Shown here one piece after another: positions 33,565 through 42,114 of a stretch of DNA of 64,000 nt. Made by a program: the position numbers and the translations under genes. The first letter of the stretch is position 1, and each line of letters opens with the position of its first letter. Origin of the DNA: CBDDBX01 sp965225955 (lineage in GTDB: Bacteria > Acidobacteriota > Aminicenantia > UBA2199); the NCBI GenBank assembly GCA_965225955.1, contig CBDDBX010000026.1, positions 62,001 through 126,000 of the forward strand, read 5' to 3'. The notes under the pieces are model-generated. The model was not told the DNA's origin. It did no database searches and was given only the letters and a program-made list of their open reading frames with translations.

Positions 33565-34854
33565 ATGTCAGAAAAATCTTTCAATCCATTTGAAATGGCT
33601 CAGCAGCAGTTTGACGCAATTGCAGAAAAACTGGGTTTGGATCAGGGTACCAGAGATCTGCTCAGAACCCCAATGAGAGAGTATCATTTTACTATTCCTG
33701 TAAAAATGGATGACGGTACTACTAAGGTATTCCAGGGCTTCAGAGTTCAGCACAATGATGCAAAAGGCCCAGGTAAAGGCGGAATTCGCTTCCACCCACA
33801 GGAAACAGTTGATACTGTAAGAGCACTGGCTACATGGATGACATGGAAATGTGCTGTAGTTGATATCCCCCTTGGTGGCGGTAAAGGTGGCGTAATCTGC
33901 GATCCACATAACCTCTCAAACAGAGAACAGGAACAGATCTGCAGAGGCTGGGTAAGACAGATTGTCAGAAATATTGGTCCTCTACAGGATGTACCAGCTC
34001 CTGATGTAATGACAAATGGTCAGCACATGGTATGGATGATGGACGAGTATGAAAAAATCACCGGTGGAAAATTCCCAGGCGTTATTACTGGTAAACCAGT
34101 TGGAATGGGTGGTTCACTTGGTAGAACAGAAGCTACTGGTTATGGTGTAATGTACACTGTAAGAGAAGCTCTGAAAGAACTCAATATCGATCCAAAAGCC
34201 ACAACTGCTTCATTCCAGGGTTTTGGTAACGTTTCACAGTTTGCTGTTAAATACTACCATGAAGTACTTGGTGGTAAAGCTATTTGTGTTTCAAGCTGGA
34301 ATCAGGAAGATCAGACAGCTTATGCTTATATCAAAAAAGATGGAATCAACCTTGACGAACTTCTCGGAATTACCAATAAGTTCGGTGATGTTGACAAAGC
34401 TAAAGCAGAAGCTCTTGGTTATGAAGTTGTTGATGGAGACAAATGGATTGAGCTGGATGTTGATATCCTAGTTCCAAGTGCACTTGACAACCAGATCAAC
34501 GCTGGTAACATCGAAAAGATTTCAGATAAAGTTAAAATTGTTGCTGAAGGCGCTAACGGCCCAACAACTCCTGAAGCTGATGAATACTTCTTCAAAAAAG
34601 GTATCTACTGCATTCCTGACTTCCTTGCTAACGCTGGTGGAGTTACCTGCAGTTACTTCGAACAGGTTCAGGGCAACATGAACTACTTCTGGACAAAAGA
34701 AGAAGTTCTTGAAAAGCTGGATAAAATCATGACTGATGCTTTCCACGCTGTTCACAAACTTTCAAAAGAGAAAAATATCTACCAGAGAGATGCAGCATAC
34801 ATTATCTCAATTCAGAGAGTTGCTGAAGCTGCAAAAATCAGAGGCTGGGTATAA
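33565..34854 (+). CDS. gdhA: glutamate dehydrogenase (Glu/Leu/Phe/Val dehydrogenase family)
   Basis: 429 aa, usual length for the hexameric enzyme that interconverts glutamate and 2-oxoglutarate plus ammonia. KGGIRFHP, the catalytic lysine region VDIPLGGGKGGVICDP (about residue 110), VPAPDVMTNGQHMVWMMDEY, GSLGRTEATGYGV and the nucleotide-binding FQGFGNVSQFAVKY are all present. Codon use is enriched in GGT, AAC and CTT compared with neighbours, as for a highly expressed gene. AAGGAG ribosome site; a strong terminator follows. Confidence 0.96.
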   Translation: MSEKSFNPFEMAQQQFDAIAEKLGLDQGTRDLLRTPMREYHFTIPVKMDDGTTKVFQGFRVQHNDAKGPGKGGIRFHPQETVDTVRALATWMTWKCAVVDIPLGGGKGGVICDPHNLSNREQEQICRGWVRQIVRNIGPLQDVPAPDVMTNGQHMVWMMDEYEKITGGKFPGVITGKPVGMGGSLGRTEATGYGVMYTVREALKELNIDPKATTASFQGFGNVSQFAVKYYHEVLGGKAICVSSWNQEDQTAYAYIKKDGINLDELLGITNKFGDVDKAKAEALGYEVVDGDKWIELDVDILVPSALDNQINAGNIEKISDKVKIVAEGANGPTTPEADEYFFKKGIYCIPDFLANAGGVTCSYFEQVQGNMNYFWTKEEVLEKLDKIMTDAFHAVHKLSKEKNIYQRDAAYIISIQRVAEAAKIRGWV

Positions 34855-34870
34855 TCAATATTATTATTTG

Positions 34871-34892
34871 TGGAGCTCCTTCGGGAGCTCCA
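34871..34892 (+). terminator. intrinsic terminator after gdhA
   Basis: Perfect 9-bp stem TGGAGCTCC/GGAGCTCCA closed by a TTCG tetraloop, followed by TTATTCTTTTCCTT. Confidence 0.85.
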
Positions 34893-35019
34893 TTATTCTT
34901 TTCCTTCAAATAAACCTTTTCACAACATATTCCATTTTCATTAAGTCACACAAAGAATCCGTCTTCCCTCATCTAACATCTTCTTCAATTTATTTATGCT
35001 TCATGGAGCTACGTCAGAG

Positions 35020-35063
35020 CGGACCAAAGACAGACACGGACACACATAGACAAACAGCTGTCT
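35020..35063 (+). repeat. intergenic 10-bp-period repeat, site 3
   Basis: GGACCAAAGACAGACACGGACACACATAGACAAACAG-type array in the gap between gdhA and the PEP-binding gene. The rest of this 300-bp gap shows no gene. Confidence 0.55.
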
Positions 35064-35077
35064 ACGCCTTATTCTGA

Positions 35078-35150
35078 TGACGCTGGTGCGTCTCCCATCT
35101 CAGCAATACTCGTTGTTCGCAAGCTCACTGCTCCTGCTGAGACGACATAA
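35078..35150. repeat. fold-back element with CTCCCATCTC motif
   Basis: TCTCAGCA (35098-35105) and TGCTGAGA (35135-35142) form a perfect 8-bp stem around a 29-nt loop. The segment GCGTCTCCCATCTCAGC resembles GCTTGCTCCCATCTCCGCC at 41823-41841, so this looks like a dispersed palindromic repeat rather than a terminator. Confidence 0.5.
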
Positions 35151-35204
35151 CAGGCAGGGGGTTAAATTAATCAGTTTGAAATCACTTCTATTCAGCCTTC
35201 CAGG

Positions 35205-35233
35205 TTGAATTCCCTGACTCTATTAACTATAAT
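35205..35233 (+). promoter_or_regulatory. promoter of the PEP/pyruvate-binding gene pair
   Basis: TTGAAT (35205-35210), 17-bp spacer, TATAAT (35228-35233), with ACAGGAG before the ATG at 35261. Confidence 0.7.
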
Positions 35234-35260
35234 TTTTTCAGAACACTTACAGGAGCAATT

Positions 35261-37558
35261 ATGAATAAATCCAAGCCAGAATGGCGCGTAATTATTGAAA
35301 TACTGGAAAAAGTTGACATTGAACTGCTTAACAGAATTGTACGCAGAATGATCTACTATCTCCACACAAGCAATGTTAAAGCTATTTCGGAACTGATGCA
35401 GGAACTCAACCCTCTTTCCAGACAACCGGAAGAAGATCTGTATACTAATGTTCCAAACCCGACAATAGATCACGATACCCTTAGAAAGTTTGCTGAAAAG
35501 GTCTTTCAGATAGCTGAAGAGAACATTTTTGACGAACAGATATCTGTTCAGATAAACCTGTGGCTTGCACAGGAAAGAAGCCGATTCCTCTCAATTGCTG
35601 TTGAGAAGCAGCATATTCCCCTTCAGGAGATCTGCGAAGTCATAAAAAAATTCATGACAATTCCAAGAGGTGAGAGCTTCCTCTCTCCTGATGAATTTGT
35701 AAATATAAGAGTTGGACTTATCAGACGTTTTCTTTCAACCAACCTTAAATATATAAACAGTGCCAAACACTATATTAAAGTAATAGATTTTGACCATATT
35801 ATAGATAGAATAATTGGCCCTGGAAACGGAACCGGAAAACTGGGTGGTAAAAGTGCAGGTCTCATTCTTGCTCACAGTATCCTTGAGTATAGCAAAGAGG
35901 ATTATCCTGAACTTTCAGATATTAAGATTCCAGACAGCTGGTTCATTTCTTCCGATGCAATTATGGATTTTATCCACTACAATGCTATGGAAGAGACCAC
36001 AAGTATCAGATACCTCGATACAGAAGAGGTAAGAGCAGGATATACTTACCTTCAGCAGATCTTTAAGAATGCCTACTTCCCTCCTGCTTTTCTTTCTCAG
36101 CTTGAACAGATGCTGCAGAACATTGGTAATAAGCCAATTATTGTCCGCTCTTCCAGTCTTCTTGAAGATAGTTTTGAAGGTGCATTCTCAGGGAAATACA
36201 AGAGCCTTTTCTTATCAAATACCGGCACCTATCAGGAAAGACTCAGCGCTCTTACTGACGCTATTGCAGAAGTATATGCATCAATATTCGGCCCTGATCC
36301 GATTGCCTATCGTAAAGAGCGTGGACTTATAGATTTTCAGGAACAGATGGGTATTCTTGTTCAGGAAGTTGTTGGTAACAGAGTAGGTAAATACTTCTTC
36401 CCCACATATGCCGGTGTTGCCTTCAGTCACAATGAGTTCAGATGGTCTCCAAGAATTACAAGAGAAGACGGAGTTGTGAGACTTGTTGCGGGACTCGGAA
36501 CAAGAGCTGTGGACCGTGTAGGTAATGACTACTCATTCCTGGCCTCCCCCGGAAAACCCGGTCTGAAGATTAATATTACCTATCAGGATATAATTAAATA
36601 TTCACAGCAGAATATAGATGTACTTAATCTGGAAACCTGTGAATTTGAGACAATTTCCATAGATAAGATACTGGAAGAGTATGGTTCAAATGTTCCTGGC
36701 ATTGAGAAGGTTGTATCAATTGACCGTTACGGTAGTTTAGCTCCTCCTGTTGGGTTCATCATGAGTGATTCAGGTAAAGATATGGTAGTGACTTTTCAGA
36801 ATCTTACTGAAAACTCAAGCTTCTTAAAAAAGATCCAGTCAACTCTCAAGGCTCTTGAAAAAGCATATGGAGCCCCTGTTGATCTGGAATTTGCATCAGA
36901 TGGCAAAGACCTCTACATCCTTCAGTGCAGACCTCAGAGTACCGCAAAAAACACAGAAAGCTTCGAGATTCCGTCAAATATAGATGAGAAGCTGCAACTC
37001 TTTGATGCCAATAAATACATAACATCTGGTTTTCTGCCTGAAGTCAAACATCTGGTTTTTGTAAAACCTGAAGTTTATGACAATTTACCAAGTGTTGAGA
37101 GTATGAAGAGAGTTGCCTCAGTAGTTTCTGCACTTAATAAGAGTCTTGAAAAGAAAAAATTCATACTGATTGGTCCCGGACGCTGGGGCAGTCGTGGTGA
37201 TATTAAACTTGGAGTTCAGGTAACCTACAGTGATATAAACAATACAGGTATGCTGATAGAGCTTGCATACAATAAAAATGGTTATGTACCGGAATTATCC
37301 TTTGGCACCCACTTCTTCCAGGATCTGGTAGAGGCTGATATCAAATATCTTCCTGTATATCCCGATGAAGAGAACAACAGCTTCAACAGGGAACTTATAG
37401 ATTCTCTTCCCAATTCTCTGTCAAAAGTTCTGCCGGAATTCAGCGATATGGAAGAGGTTATTCACCTTATCTCAATTGATGACATAGAAGACGGGAACAA
37501 CTTTTCAGTTGTAATGGATAGTGATGAAGAGAGAGCAGTTGGCTACTTCACGAGTTGA
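35261..37558 (+). CDS. PEP/pyruvate-binding (PPDK N-terminal, ATP-grasp) domain protein 1
   Basis: 765 aa. A helical N-terminal region of about 190 residues is followed by the ATP-grasp nucleotide-binding domain of PEP synthase and pyruvate phosphate dikinase: GKLGGKSAGL (about residue 195), VRSSSLLEDSFEGAFSGKYKS (about 296), GILVQEVVGNRVGKYF and DLEFASDGKDLYILQCRP (about 555). The phosphohistidine and PEP-binding domains of true PEP synthase are missing. Instead there is a C-terminal domain with GPGRWGSRGDIKLGVQV and LSFGTHFFQDLVEA. It therefore probably binds ATP but cannot complete the PEP synthase cycle alone. The next gene is a larger paralogue. The function is unknown. Confidence 0.82.
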   Translation: MNKSKPEWRVIIEILEKVDIELLNRIVRRMIYYLHTSNVKAISELMQELNPLSRQPEEDLYTNVPNPTIDHDTLRKFAEKVFQIAEENIFDEQISVQINLWLAQERSRFLSIAVEKQHIPLQEICEVIKKFMTIPRGESFLSPDEFVNIRVGLIRRFLSTNLKYINSAKHYIKVIDFDHIIDRIIGPGNGTGKLGGKSAGLILAHSILEYSKEDYPELSDIKIPDSWFISSDAIMDFIHYNAMEETTSIRYLDTEEVRAGYTYLQQIFKNAYFPPAFLSQLEQMLQNIGNKPIIVRSSSLLEDSFEGAFSGKYKSLFLSNTGTYQERLSALTDAIAEVYASIFGPDPIAYRKERGLIDFQEQMGILVQEVVGNRVGKYFFPTYAGVAFSHNEFRWSPRITREDGVVRLVAGLGTRAVDRVGNDYSFLASPGKPGLKINITYQDIIKYSQQNIDVLNLETCEFETISIDKILEEYGSNVPGIEKVVSIDRYGSLAPPVGFIMSDSGKDMVVTFQNLTENSSFLKKIQSTLKALEKAYGAPVDLEFASDGKDLYILQCRPQSTAKNTESFEIPSNIDEKLQLFDANKYITSGFLPEVKHLVFVKPEVYDNLPSVESMKRVASVVSALNKSLEKKKFILIGPGRWGSRGDIKLGVQVTYSDINNTGMLIELAYNKNGYVPELSFGTHFFQDLVEADIKYLPVYPDEENNSFNRELIDSLPNSLSKVLPEFSDMEEVIHLISIDDIEDGNNFSVVMDSDEERAVGYFTS

Positions 37559-37588
37559 AAAAAAGCTTTTAAACTTCTATATTGAGTA

Positions 37589-40500
37589 ATGCTTAACAAC
37601 AACTCTCTTATTAAAGAAACTTTTCCCGATAGCTCCATGCAGTTTAACCGGTTCTACAACCTTATGAAGTTCCGTGTTAAAGAGATACTTCTGATCTCCA
37701 GTGCATACGATGCTTTTGTAATAGAAGAAGACGGGAGCCTTACTGAAAGGCTCTCTACAGATTTTTTCGATCTCAGTCTCAGTCTGATTCCACGAATAAC
37801 AAGAGTTTCAAGTGCTTCAGAAGCCCTGAAGCTTATGCAGGAAGTGGAATTTGATATTGTCATTACTATGGCCCGGATTTCAGATATGGATATTATTCAA
37901 CTGGGAGAAGAGATAAAACAGGCAAAGCCTGAATTACCTGTTATTCTTCTTACTTATGAGATGCTTAATCCGGATACTCTGGAACGTTTCAAAAAAAGCC
38001 CGGCAATAGATAAAATATTCTACTGGACAGGAGATACCCAGACATTTCTTGCAATAATCAAATATGCTGAAGATATTAAAAATGCTGAAAACGATATTAA
38101 GCTTGGTGTTAAAGCTATACTACTGATTGAAGACTCCCCTCAGTTCTACTCCATTTTTCTTCCTGAGGTATATACTGAAATTGTTCAGCAAACCAGAGAT
38201 CTGGTTTCAGATGGTGTAAGTGATTCACAAAGACTTCTACGTATGAGAGCAAGACCCAAAATCCTTATTGCAGAAAATTATGAAGAAGCGGAACAGATAT
38301 TAAGCAAATTCAAAAAGAGTATTCTGGGAATCATCTCTGATATCAGATTCCCCCATAACGGTGAATATCAGGATGATGCAGGAATAGAGTTTGCTCTTGC
38401 TGCAAGAGCTGAACTGAAAGATATACCTATACTGATTCAGTCCTCAGATCCTATACCCGATAACACAGTACTTGAGAAAAACATATCTTTTCTGGATAAA
38501 AACAGACAGGATCTGATTCTTGAATTCAGAAATTTCATTCTCCGCTACTTCGGTTTTGGAGACTTTATTTTCAGAAATGGCAATGGAGAGAAAATTGAAA
38601 CTGCAACAGACATATATGAATTCAGAAACAAACTGGAAACAATACCAGATGAGTCGATAGAGTATCATGCAAGAAGAAACCATATATCTATATGGCTGAG
38701 AGCAAGAACAGAATTTGAAATTGCTGAACTCCTGAGACCAAAGAAAATCACAGATTTTGTTGATACATCAACCCTCAGGGAGTATCTGGTAGAAGCATTT
38801 GAAATACTCATAAGAAATAATCAGAAAGGCATAATTACAGACTTTGAACGTACAGATCTGCATACCCCAAACGTTTTTGTTAAACTTGGTAAAGGTTCAC
38901 TGGGAGGTAAAGCCAGAGGAATAGCCTTTATAAACAAACTTATTAACAGCAATAATATCAAAAGCGGTGTAGGCAATATAAGAGTAACTACACCACCCAC
39001 CCTCGCTATATGTAGTGATTTTTTTGATGAGTTCATAAGAATCAATGATCTCCTGACCTTTGCAATAAATAGTGATAGCGACAGAGAGATTGCTGAAAGA
39101 TTTCTCAAAGCAACACTTCCCATGGAGTTGGAGTTTAAACTGATTTCCTTCCTTGAATCCATTGATCACCCTATTGCGGTCAGATCCTCAAGCCTCCTTG
39201 AAGACTCTCAGGTGCTACCCTTTGCGGGACTCTACTCCACCTATCTCCTTCCAAACAATTCCAGCAGTATCGGTACCAGAGCAGCTCAGCTGTTCAGAGC
39301 AGTAAAACTAATCTATTCTTCAGTATTTTACAGAGCCACAAAAATATATATTAGTAACACCAACTACAGAATTGAAGAAGAGAAGATGGCTGTTATCATA
39401 CAGCAGATAGTAGGTAAAGAGTATGGGAACTACTTCTATCCTGTTCTGTCAGGTGTAGCGCAGTCATTTAACTACTATCCTTTCTATCACATGGAGCAGG
39501 ATGATGGCATTGCAGAAATAGCTATGGGGCTGGGGGCAACTATTGCTCAGGGAGAAAAAGCCTACAGATTCTCTCCTGCATATCCGGAAATGCCTCCGCC
39601 TTACGCTTCAGTGGAAGAGTTTATGAACAAATCCCAGAAGAAATTTTATGCAATAGATCTTTCAGACCCTGATATAACAATTGAGCAGGATGAGATATGC
39701 AGTCTCAGCCACCTGTCAGTTACAGATGCAGAAGATCACGGAACTCTCTTCTTTACAGCAAGTACTTATGCTCCTGTAGACAGAGCCCTGAGGGATACAG
39801 TATCCATACCAGGCCCCAGAGTTCTGACTTTTGCAAATATTCTGAAATATAATCAGATTCCTCTTCCGGAAGTACTTCATCATATTCTTTCAGAAGGTCA
39901 TAAGGCTTTTGGCTCTCATGTTGAAATAGAGTTTGCAATTAATATTGAGAAGGATGAGAAAAATACAAAAGCCTCTTTTAACCTGTTGCAGATAAGACCT
40001 ATGATAACTGAACGCGAGACTTCAATGGTGCAGATTTGTGATGGAGACAGAGCTGATGCCTTCATTAAAACTGTTCATGCAATGGGAAATATCTACAGTA
40101 ACGAGGTAAAAGATCTTGTCTTTGTTGACCCTGACAAGTTCAATGCTTCCAAAACCCGGATAATAGCAAATGAGATTGCAGCAATTAACGATAAGTTAAG
40201 AAGCAGTAACCGCAGATATATTCTGATAAGCTTTGGCAGACTTGGAACATCAGACCCCTGGCTCGGCGTACCAGTTGACTGGGCTCAGATGTCAGAAGCT
40301 GCACTTGTTATTGAATCATCTCTTGATAACTTTAAGATAACACCATCCCAGGGGAGCCACTTCTTCCACAATATGACAGCTCTTAAAATGGGTTACTTTC
40401 ATATAGCTAAATTTGGCGAGAATGAACAGATAGACTGGGAGTGGATCAAATCAATAAAACCTGCTGAAGAGCGTGAATTTGTGACCCATATAAGCTTTGA

Positions 40501-40600
40501 GGAACCTTGTGAAATCAAAATTGACGGAAAAAGCTCAACAGGTGTAATAAAGAAGCCTTCTCCATCTGAAAAGTGGAGTGAGGAGAAAGTCTGCAAGTAG
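37589..40600 (+). CDS. receiver-PEP/pyruvate-binding (ATP-grasp) domain protein 2
   Basis: 1003 aa, a paralogue of the previous gene with added N-terminal response-regulator-like domains. Domain 1 (about 28-160) has FDIVITMARISDMD, where the usual phosphoacceptor Asp is replaced by Met. Domain 2 (about 172-325) keeps an Asp in GIISDIRFP and a lysine in FLDKN, so it can probably be phosphorylated. The ATP-grasp part has GSLGGKARG (about 436), VRSSSLLEDSQVLPFAG (about 531) and LLQIRP (about 799), and ends with SFGRLGTSDPWLGVPVDW and SQGSHFFHN. Phosphohistidine and PEP-binding domains are again absent. Thirty nt after gene 1 and co-transcribed; this looks like a signalling-linked ATP-grasp pair. 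Confidence 0.8.
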   Translation: MLNNNSLIKETFPDSSMQFNRFYNLMKFRVKEILLISSAYDAFVIEEDGSLTERLSTDFFDLSLSLIPRITRVSSASEALKLMQEVEFDIVITMARISDMDIIQLGEEIKQAKPELPVILLTYEMLNPDTLERFKKSPAIDKIFYWTGDTQTFLAIIKYAEDIKNAENDIKLGVKAILLIEDSPQFYSIFLPEVYTEIVQQTRDLVSDGVSDSQRLLRMRARPKILIAENYEEAEQILSKFKKSILGIISDIRFPHNGEYQDDAGIEFALAARAELKDIPILIQSSDPIPDNTVLEKNISFLDKNRQDLILEFRNFILRYFGFGDFIFRNGNGEKIETATDIYEFRNKLETIPDESIEYHARRNHISIWLRARTEFEIAELLRPKKITDFVDTSTLREYLVEAFEILIRNNQKGIITDFERTDLHTPNVFVKLGKGSLGGKARGIAFINKLINSNNIKSGVGNIRVTTPPTLAICSDFFDEFIRINDLLTFAINSDSDREIAERFLKATLPMELEFKLISFLESIDHPIAVRSSSLLEDSQVLPFAGLYSTYLLPNNSSSIGTRAAQLFRAVKLIYSSVFYRATKIYISNTNYRIEEEKMAVIIQQIVGKEYGNYFYPVLSGVAQSFNYYPFYHMEQDDGIAEIAMGLGATIAQGEKAYRFSPAYPEMPPPYASVEEFMNKSQKKFYAIDLSDPDITIEQDEICSLSHLSVTDAEDHGTLFFTASTYAPVDRALRDTVSIPGPRVLTFANILKYNQIPLPEVLHHILSEGHKAFGSHVEIEFAINIEKDEKNTKASFNLLQIRPMITERETSMVQICDGDRADAFIKTVHAMGNIYSNEVKDLVFVDPDKFNASKTRIIANEIAAINDKLRSSNRRYILISFGRLGTSDPWLGVPVDWAQMSEAALVIESSLDNFKITPSQGSHFFHNMTALKMGYFHIAKFGENEQIDWEWIKSIKPAEEREFVTHISFEEPCEIKIDGKSSTGVIKKPSPSEKWSEEKVCK

Positions 40601-40640
40601 ATTAATTTATTAACATCTGCTATAATTGAGTAAACCTTAA

Positions 40641-40713
40641 GCGCCTGTAGCTCAGAGGATAGAGCGCTGGCCTCCGAAGCCAGAAGTCACAGGTTCGATC
40701 CCTGTCAGGCGCG
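40641..40713 (+). tRNA. tRNA-Arg (anticodon CCG)
   Basis: Complete 73-nt cloverleaf without CCA: acceptor GCGCCTG/CAGGCGC, D arm GCTC/GAGC, anticodon stem CTGGC/GCCAG around CTCCGAA, T arm ACAGG TTCGATC CCTGT, discriminator G. A TATAAT lies at 40621-40626, but no good -35 box is seen. Confidence 0.97.
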
Positions 40714-41018
40714 CTTTCCATTATTCAGTTATAAAAAAATAATTCTCTCAATCAGATTGTCAGACCAATCATTCAAATTATTGTATAAAAAAAGTAAAAA
40801 AAAATTCAGAAAGGTCTTTTTTTAGCAAACCAATTTTCTTTTTCTGAAAAATAATCCACTGAAAACCCCCTTTGAATCAGTTTCTATGAGTACCAACAAA
40901 GAAAAATACTATCTTATACAAAGCATTATCACCCAATCATAGATCCCTACCCTTTCAACGTATAAGTGTTTCATAATTTGCCTCTCAATATAATTTTGAA
41001 TTTAATTTAATTTTACTG
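40714..41018. other. AT-rich gap after tRNA-Arg
   Basis: No gene seen. AGACC near 40762 and GGTCT followed by seven T near 40813-40823 could form a long-looped terminator for the tRNA. The rest is AT-rich sequence before the small-RNA array. Confidence 0.5.
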
Positions 41019-41053
41019 TTGAACAAAAGCAAAGAATAAGTTACTATATAGGT

Positions 41054-41115
41054 AACCATTAATTCTCATAAACCAATTGTATTACCCCGGAATTTTCCGG
41101 GGTTCTCTTTTTTTT
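41054..41115 (+). ncRNA. predicted small RNA, array unit 1
   Basis: Promoter TTGAAC (41019-41024), 17-bp spacer, TACTAT (41042-41047). The transcript would begin near 41054 and carry TTAATTCTCATAAACCAATT (41059-41078). It ends at an intrinsic terminator: ACCCCGGAA/TTCCGGGGT (41084-41103) followed by TCTCTTTTTTTT. About 60 nt, no coding frame. First of four similar units. Confidence 0.6.
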
Positions 41116-41189
41116 CAAACCATTTTACATAATTTTTCAAAATTTTCACTATCAACTATTGAAAAAAAATATTTGTTATGTTAAACATA

Positions 41190-41254
41190 AACTAATTCTC
41201 TTAAACCCAATTGTTTTGTCCCGTGCAGAATTAATTCTGCGCGGGATTTTTTTT
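41190..41254 (+). ncRNA. predicted small RNA, array unit 2
   Basis: Same layout as unit 1: probable -10 box TATGTT (41177-41182, inside the palindrome TTATGTT-A-AACATAA), weak -35 box, shared segment CTAATTCTCTTAAACCCAAT (41192-41211). A strong terminator follows, TCCCGTGCAGAAT/ATTCTGCGCGGGA (41219-41246), with eight T. Confidence 0.55.
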
Positions 41255-41395
41255 ATCGGAGCAACCTGTTTCCATTAACAACTTACAAGCCATACAACCT
41301 TTAGGCAGCGGGATTTTCTGTTAAACCAACAACAAATTCAAAAAAACCGATTTTTTTATGTTGATATCTAAAAAAAAATAGTCTATAATACAGTT

Positions 41396-41448
41396 AACTT
41401 ACCCCTTGTTTTAAGCCCCGGTACTTTCAAAAAAGTTCGGGGTTTTTT
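41396..41448 (+). ncRNA. predicted small RNA, array unit 3
   Basis: Strong promoter TTGATA (41361-41366), 17-bp spacer, TATAAT (41384-41389). The 5' segment TTAACTTACCCCTTGTTTTA (41394-41413) is a diverged form of the shared motif. Terminator CCCCG..ACTTT/AAAGT.CGGGG (41416-41442) followed by six T. About 53 nt. Confidence 0.6.
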
Positions 41449-41510
41449 AATATAATCCAAAAAAATTTTTTTTCCCTTGCAAACAAACTTTTTTATTGTA
41501 TAATGTATTC

Positions 41511-41571
41511 AATTAATTCTCATAAACCCAACTATTATCACCCGGCTAACCCCTGGCCGGGTCTTTTTTTT
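41511..41571 (+). ncRNA. predicted small RNA, array unit 4
   Basis: Promoter TTGCAA (41477-41482), 16-bp spacer, TATAAT (41499-41504). Shared segment TTAATTCTCATAAACCCAAC (41513-41532), almost identical to unit 1. Terminator ACCCGGC/GCCGGGT (41540-41562) followed by C and eight T. About 60 nt. Confidence 0.62.
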
Positions 41572-41640
41572 AAAATCAATTCTCAAATGATAGAAGAATT
41601 TTATACAAAAATAAGTCCTGGCAACACAAAAAGCACCTCA

Positions 41641-41690
41641 CACGAACACGGACCTTCACAGACAAACACCGACAATCACGGACATACACA
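41641..41690 (+). repeat. intergenic 10-bp-period repeat, site 4
   Basis: Array of CACGAACACGGACCTTCACA- and GACAAACACCGACAATCACG-type units, followed by GGCGCATACG. Forward sense, like sites 1 and 3. Confidence 0.6.
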
Positions 41691-41736
41691 GGCGCATACG
41701 AACATTCAAAAAGCAGAATAACCAGATACAATTGTT

Positions 41737-41900
41737 TATTTTAAGGTTGTCTTGACAATAAAACGGGCGCATACTCCGTTATGGTAAAACCAATCATGTA
41801 CTTATTTGGTGACAAGCTAACGCTTGCTCCCATCTCCGCCATTATATTTTAAAGCTACCTTGACAATAAAACGGGCGCATACTCCGTTATGGTAGAACCA
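41737..41900 (+). repeat. two 56-bp direct repeats
   Basis: Copy 1 at 41737-41792 and copy 2 at 41845-41900, 108 bp apart, with five mismatches. The core reads TTGACAATAAAACGGGCGCA then TACTCCGTTATGGT. The 52 bp between them hold a CAAGC/GCTTG hairpin and CTCCCATCTCCGCC. Just after copy 2 comes GATGCGCCCCTACAAATCG, a sequence of the widespread GATGCGYCYCTACA type. Confidence 0.75.
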
Positions 41901-41989
41901 TAACTTCGATGCGCCCCTACAAATCGTGTCTCTTATAATAATCAGGATTTAAAAAACACAATGGTTCCTGCTGCCAGGGTGAATACTAG

Positions 41990-42033
41990 TCCCTGTCTGT
42001 GTTTGTCAATGTATGTCCGTGTCTGTCTTTGAC
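41990..42033 (-). repeat. intergenic 10-bp-period repeat, site 5 (reverse sense)
   Basis: GTCCCTGTCTGTGTTTGTC followed by ATGTATGTCCGTGTCTGTC: the complement of the CACGGACA array. With site 4 it brackets the 56-bp direct repeats as an inverted pair. Confidence 0.6.
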
Positions 42034-42078
42034 CCGCCCCGGCGTAGGGTTAATAATTAAAAAACTTTTTGTTTCTAC

Positions 42079-42107
42079 TTGACAAGACAAAATCAGAATT
42101 GTAGAAT
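42079..42107 (+). promoter_or_regulatory. promoter of the shikimate operon
   Basis: TTGACA (42079-42084), 17-bp spacer, TAGAAT (42102-42107), the same boxes as the tRNA-Lys promoter. Transcription would start at about 42114-42115, right at the ATG of the leader peptide. Confidence 0.78.
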
Positions 42108-42114
42108 AGGGCCG

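Noticed and set aside
35261..40600. Functional PEP synthase or pyruvate phosphate dikinase
   Set aside because: Both proteins lack the central phosphohistidine domain and the C-terminal PEP-binding barrel, so they cannot catalyse the full reaction alone.
41503..41721. 72-codon open frame over small-RNA unit 4
   Set aside because: It starts inside a TATAAT box, crosses an intrinsic terminator stem and runs into a repeat array. No ribosome site and no coding-like composition.
41641..42033. CRISPR array
   Set aside because: The repeats are degenerate 10-bp units or two 56-bp copies, without regular unique spacers of 30-40 bp. No cas genes occur in the window.
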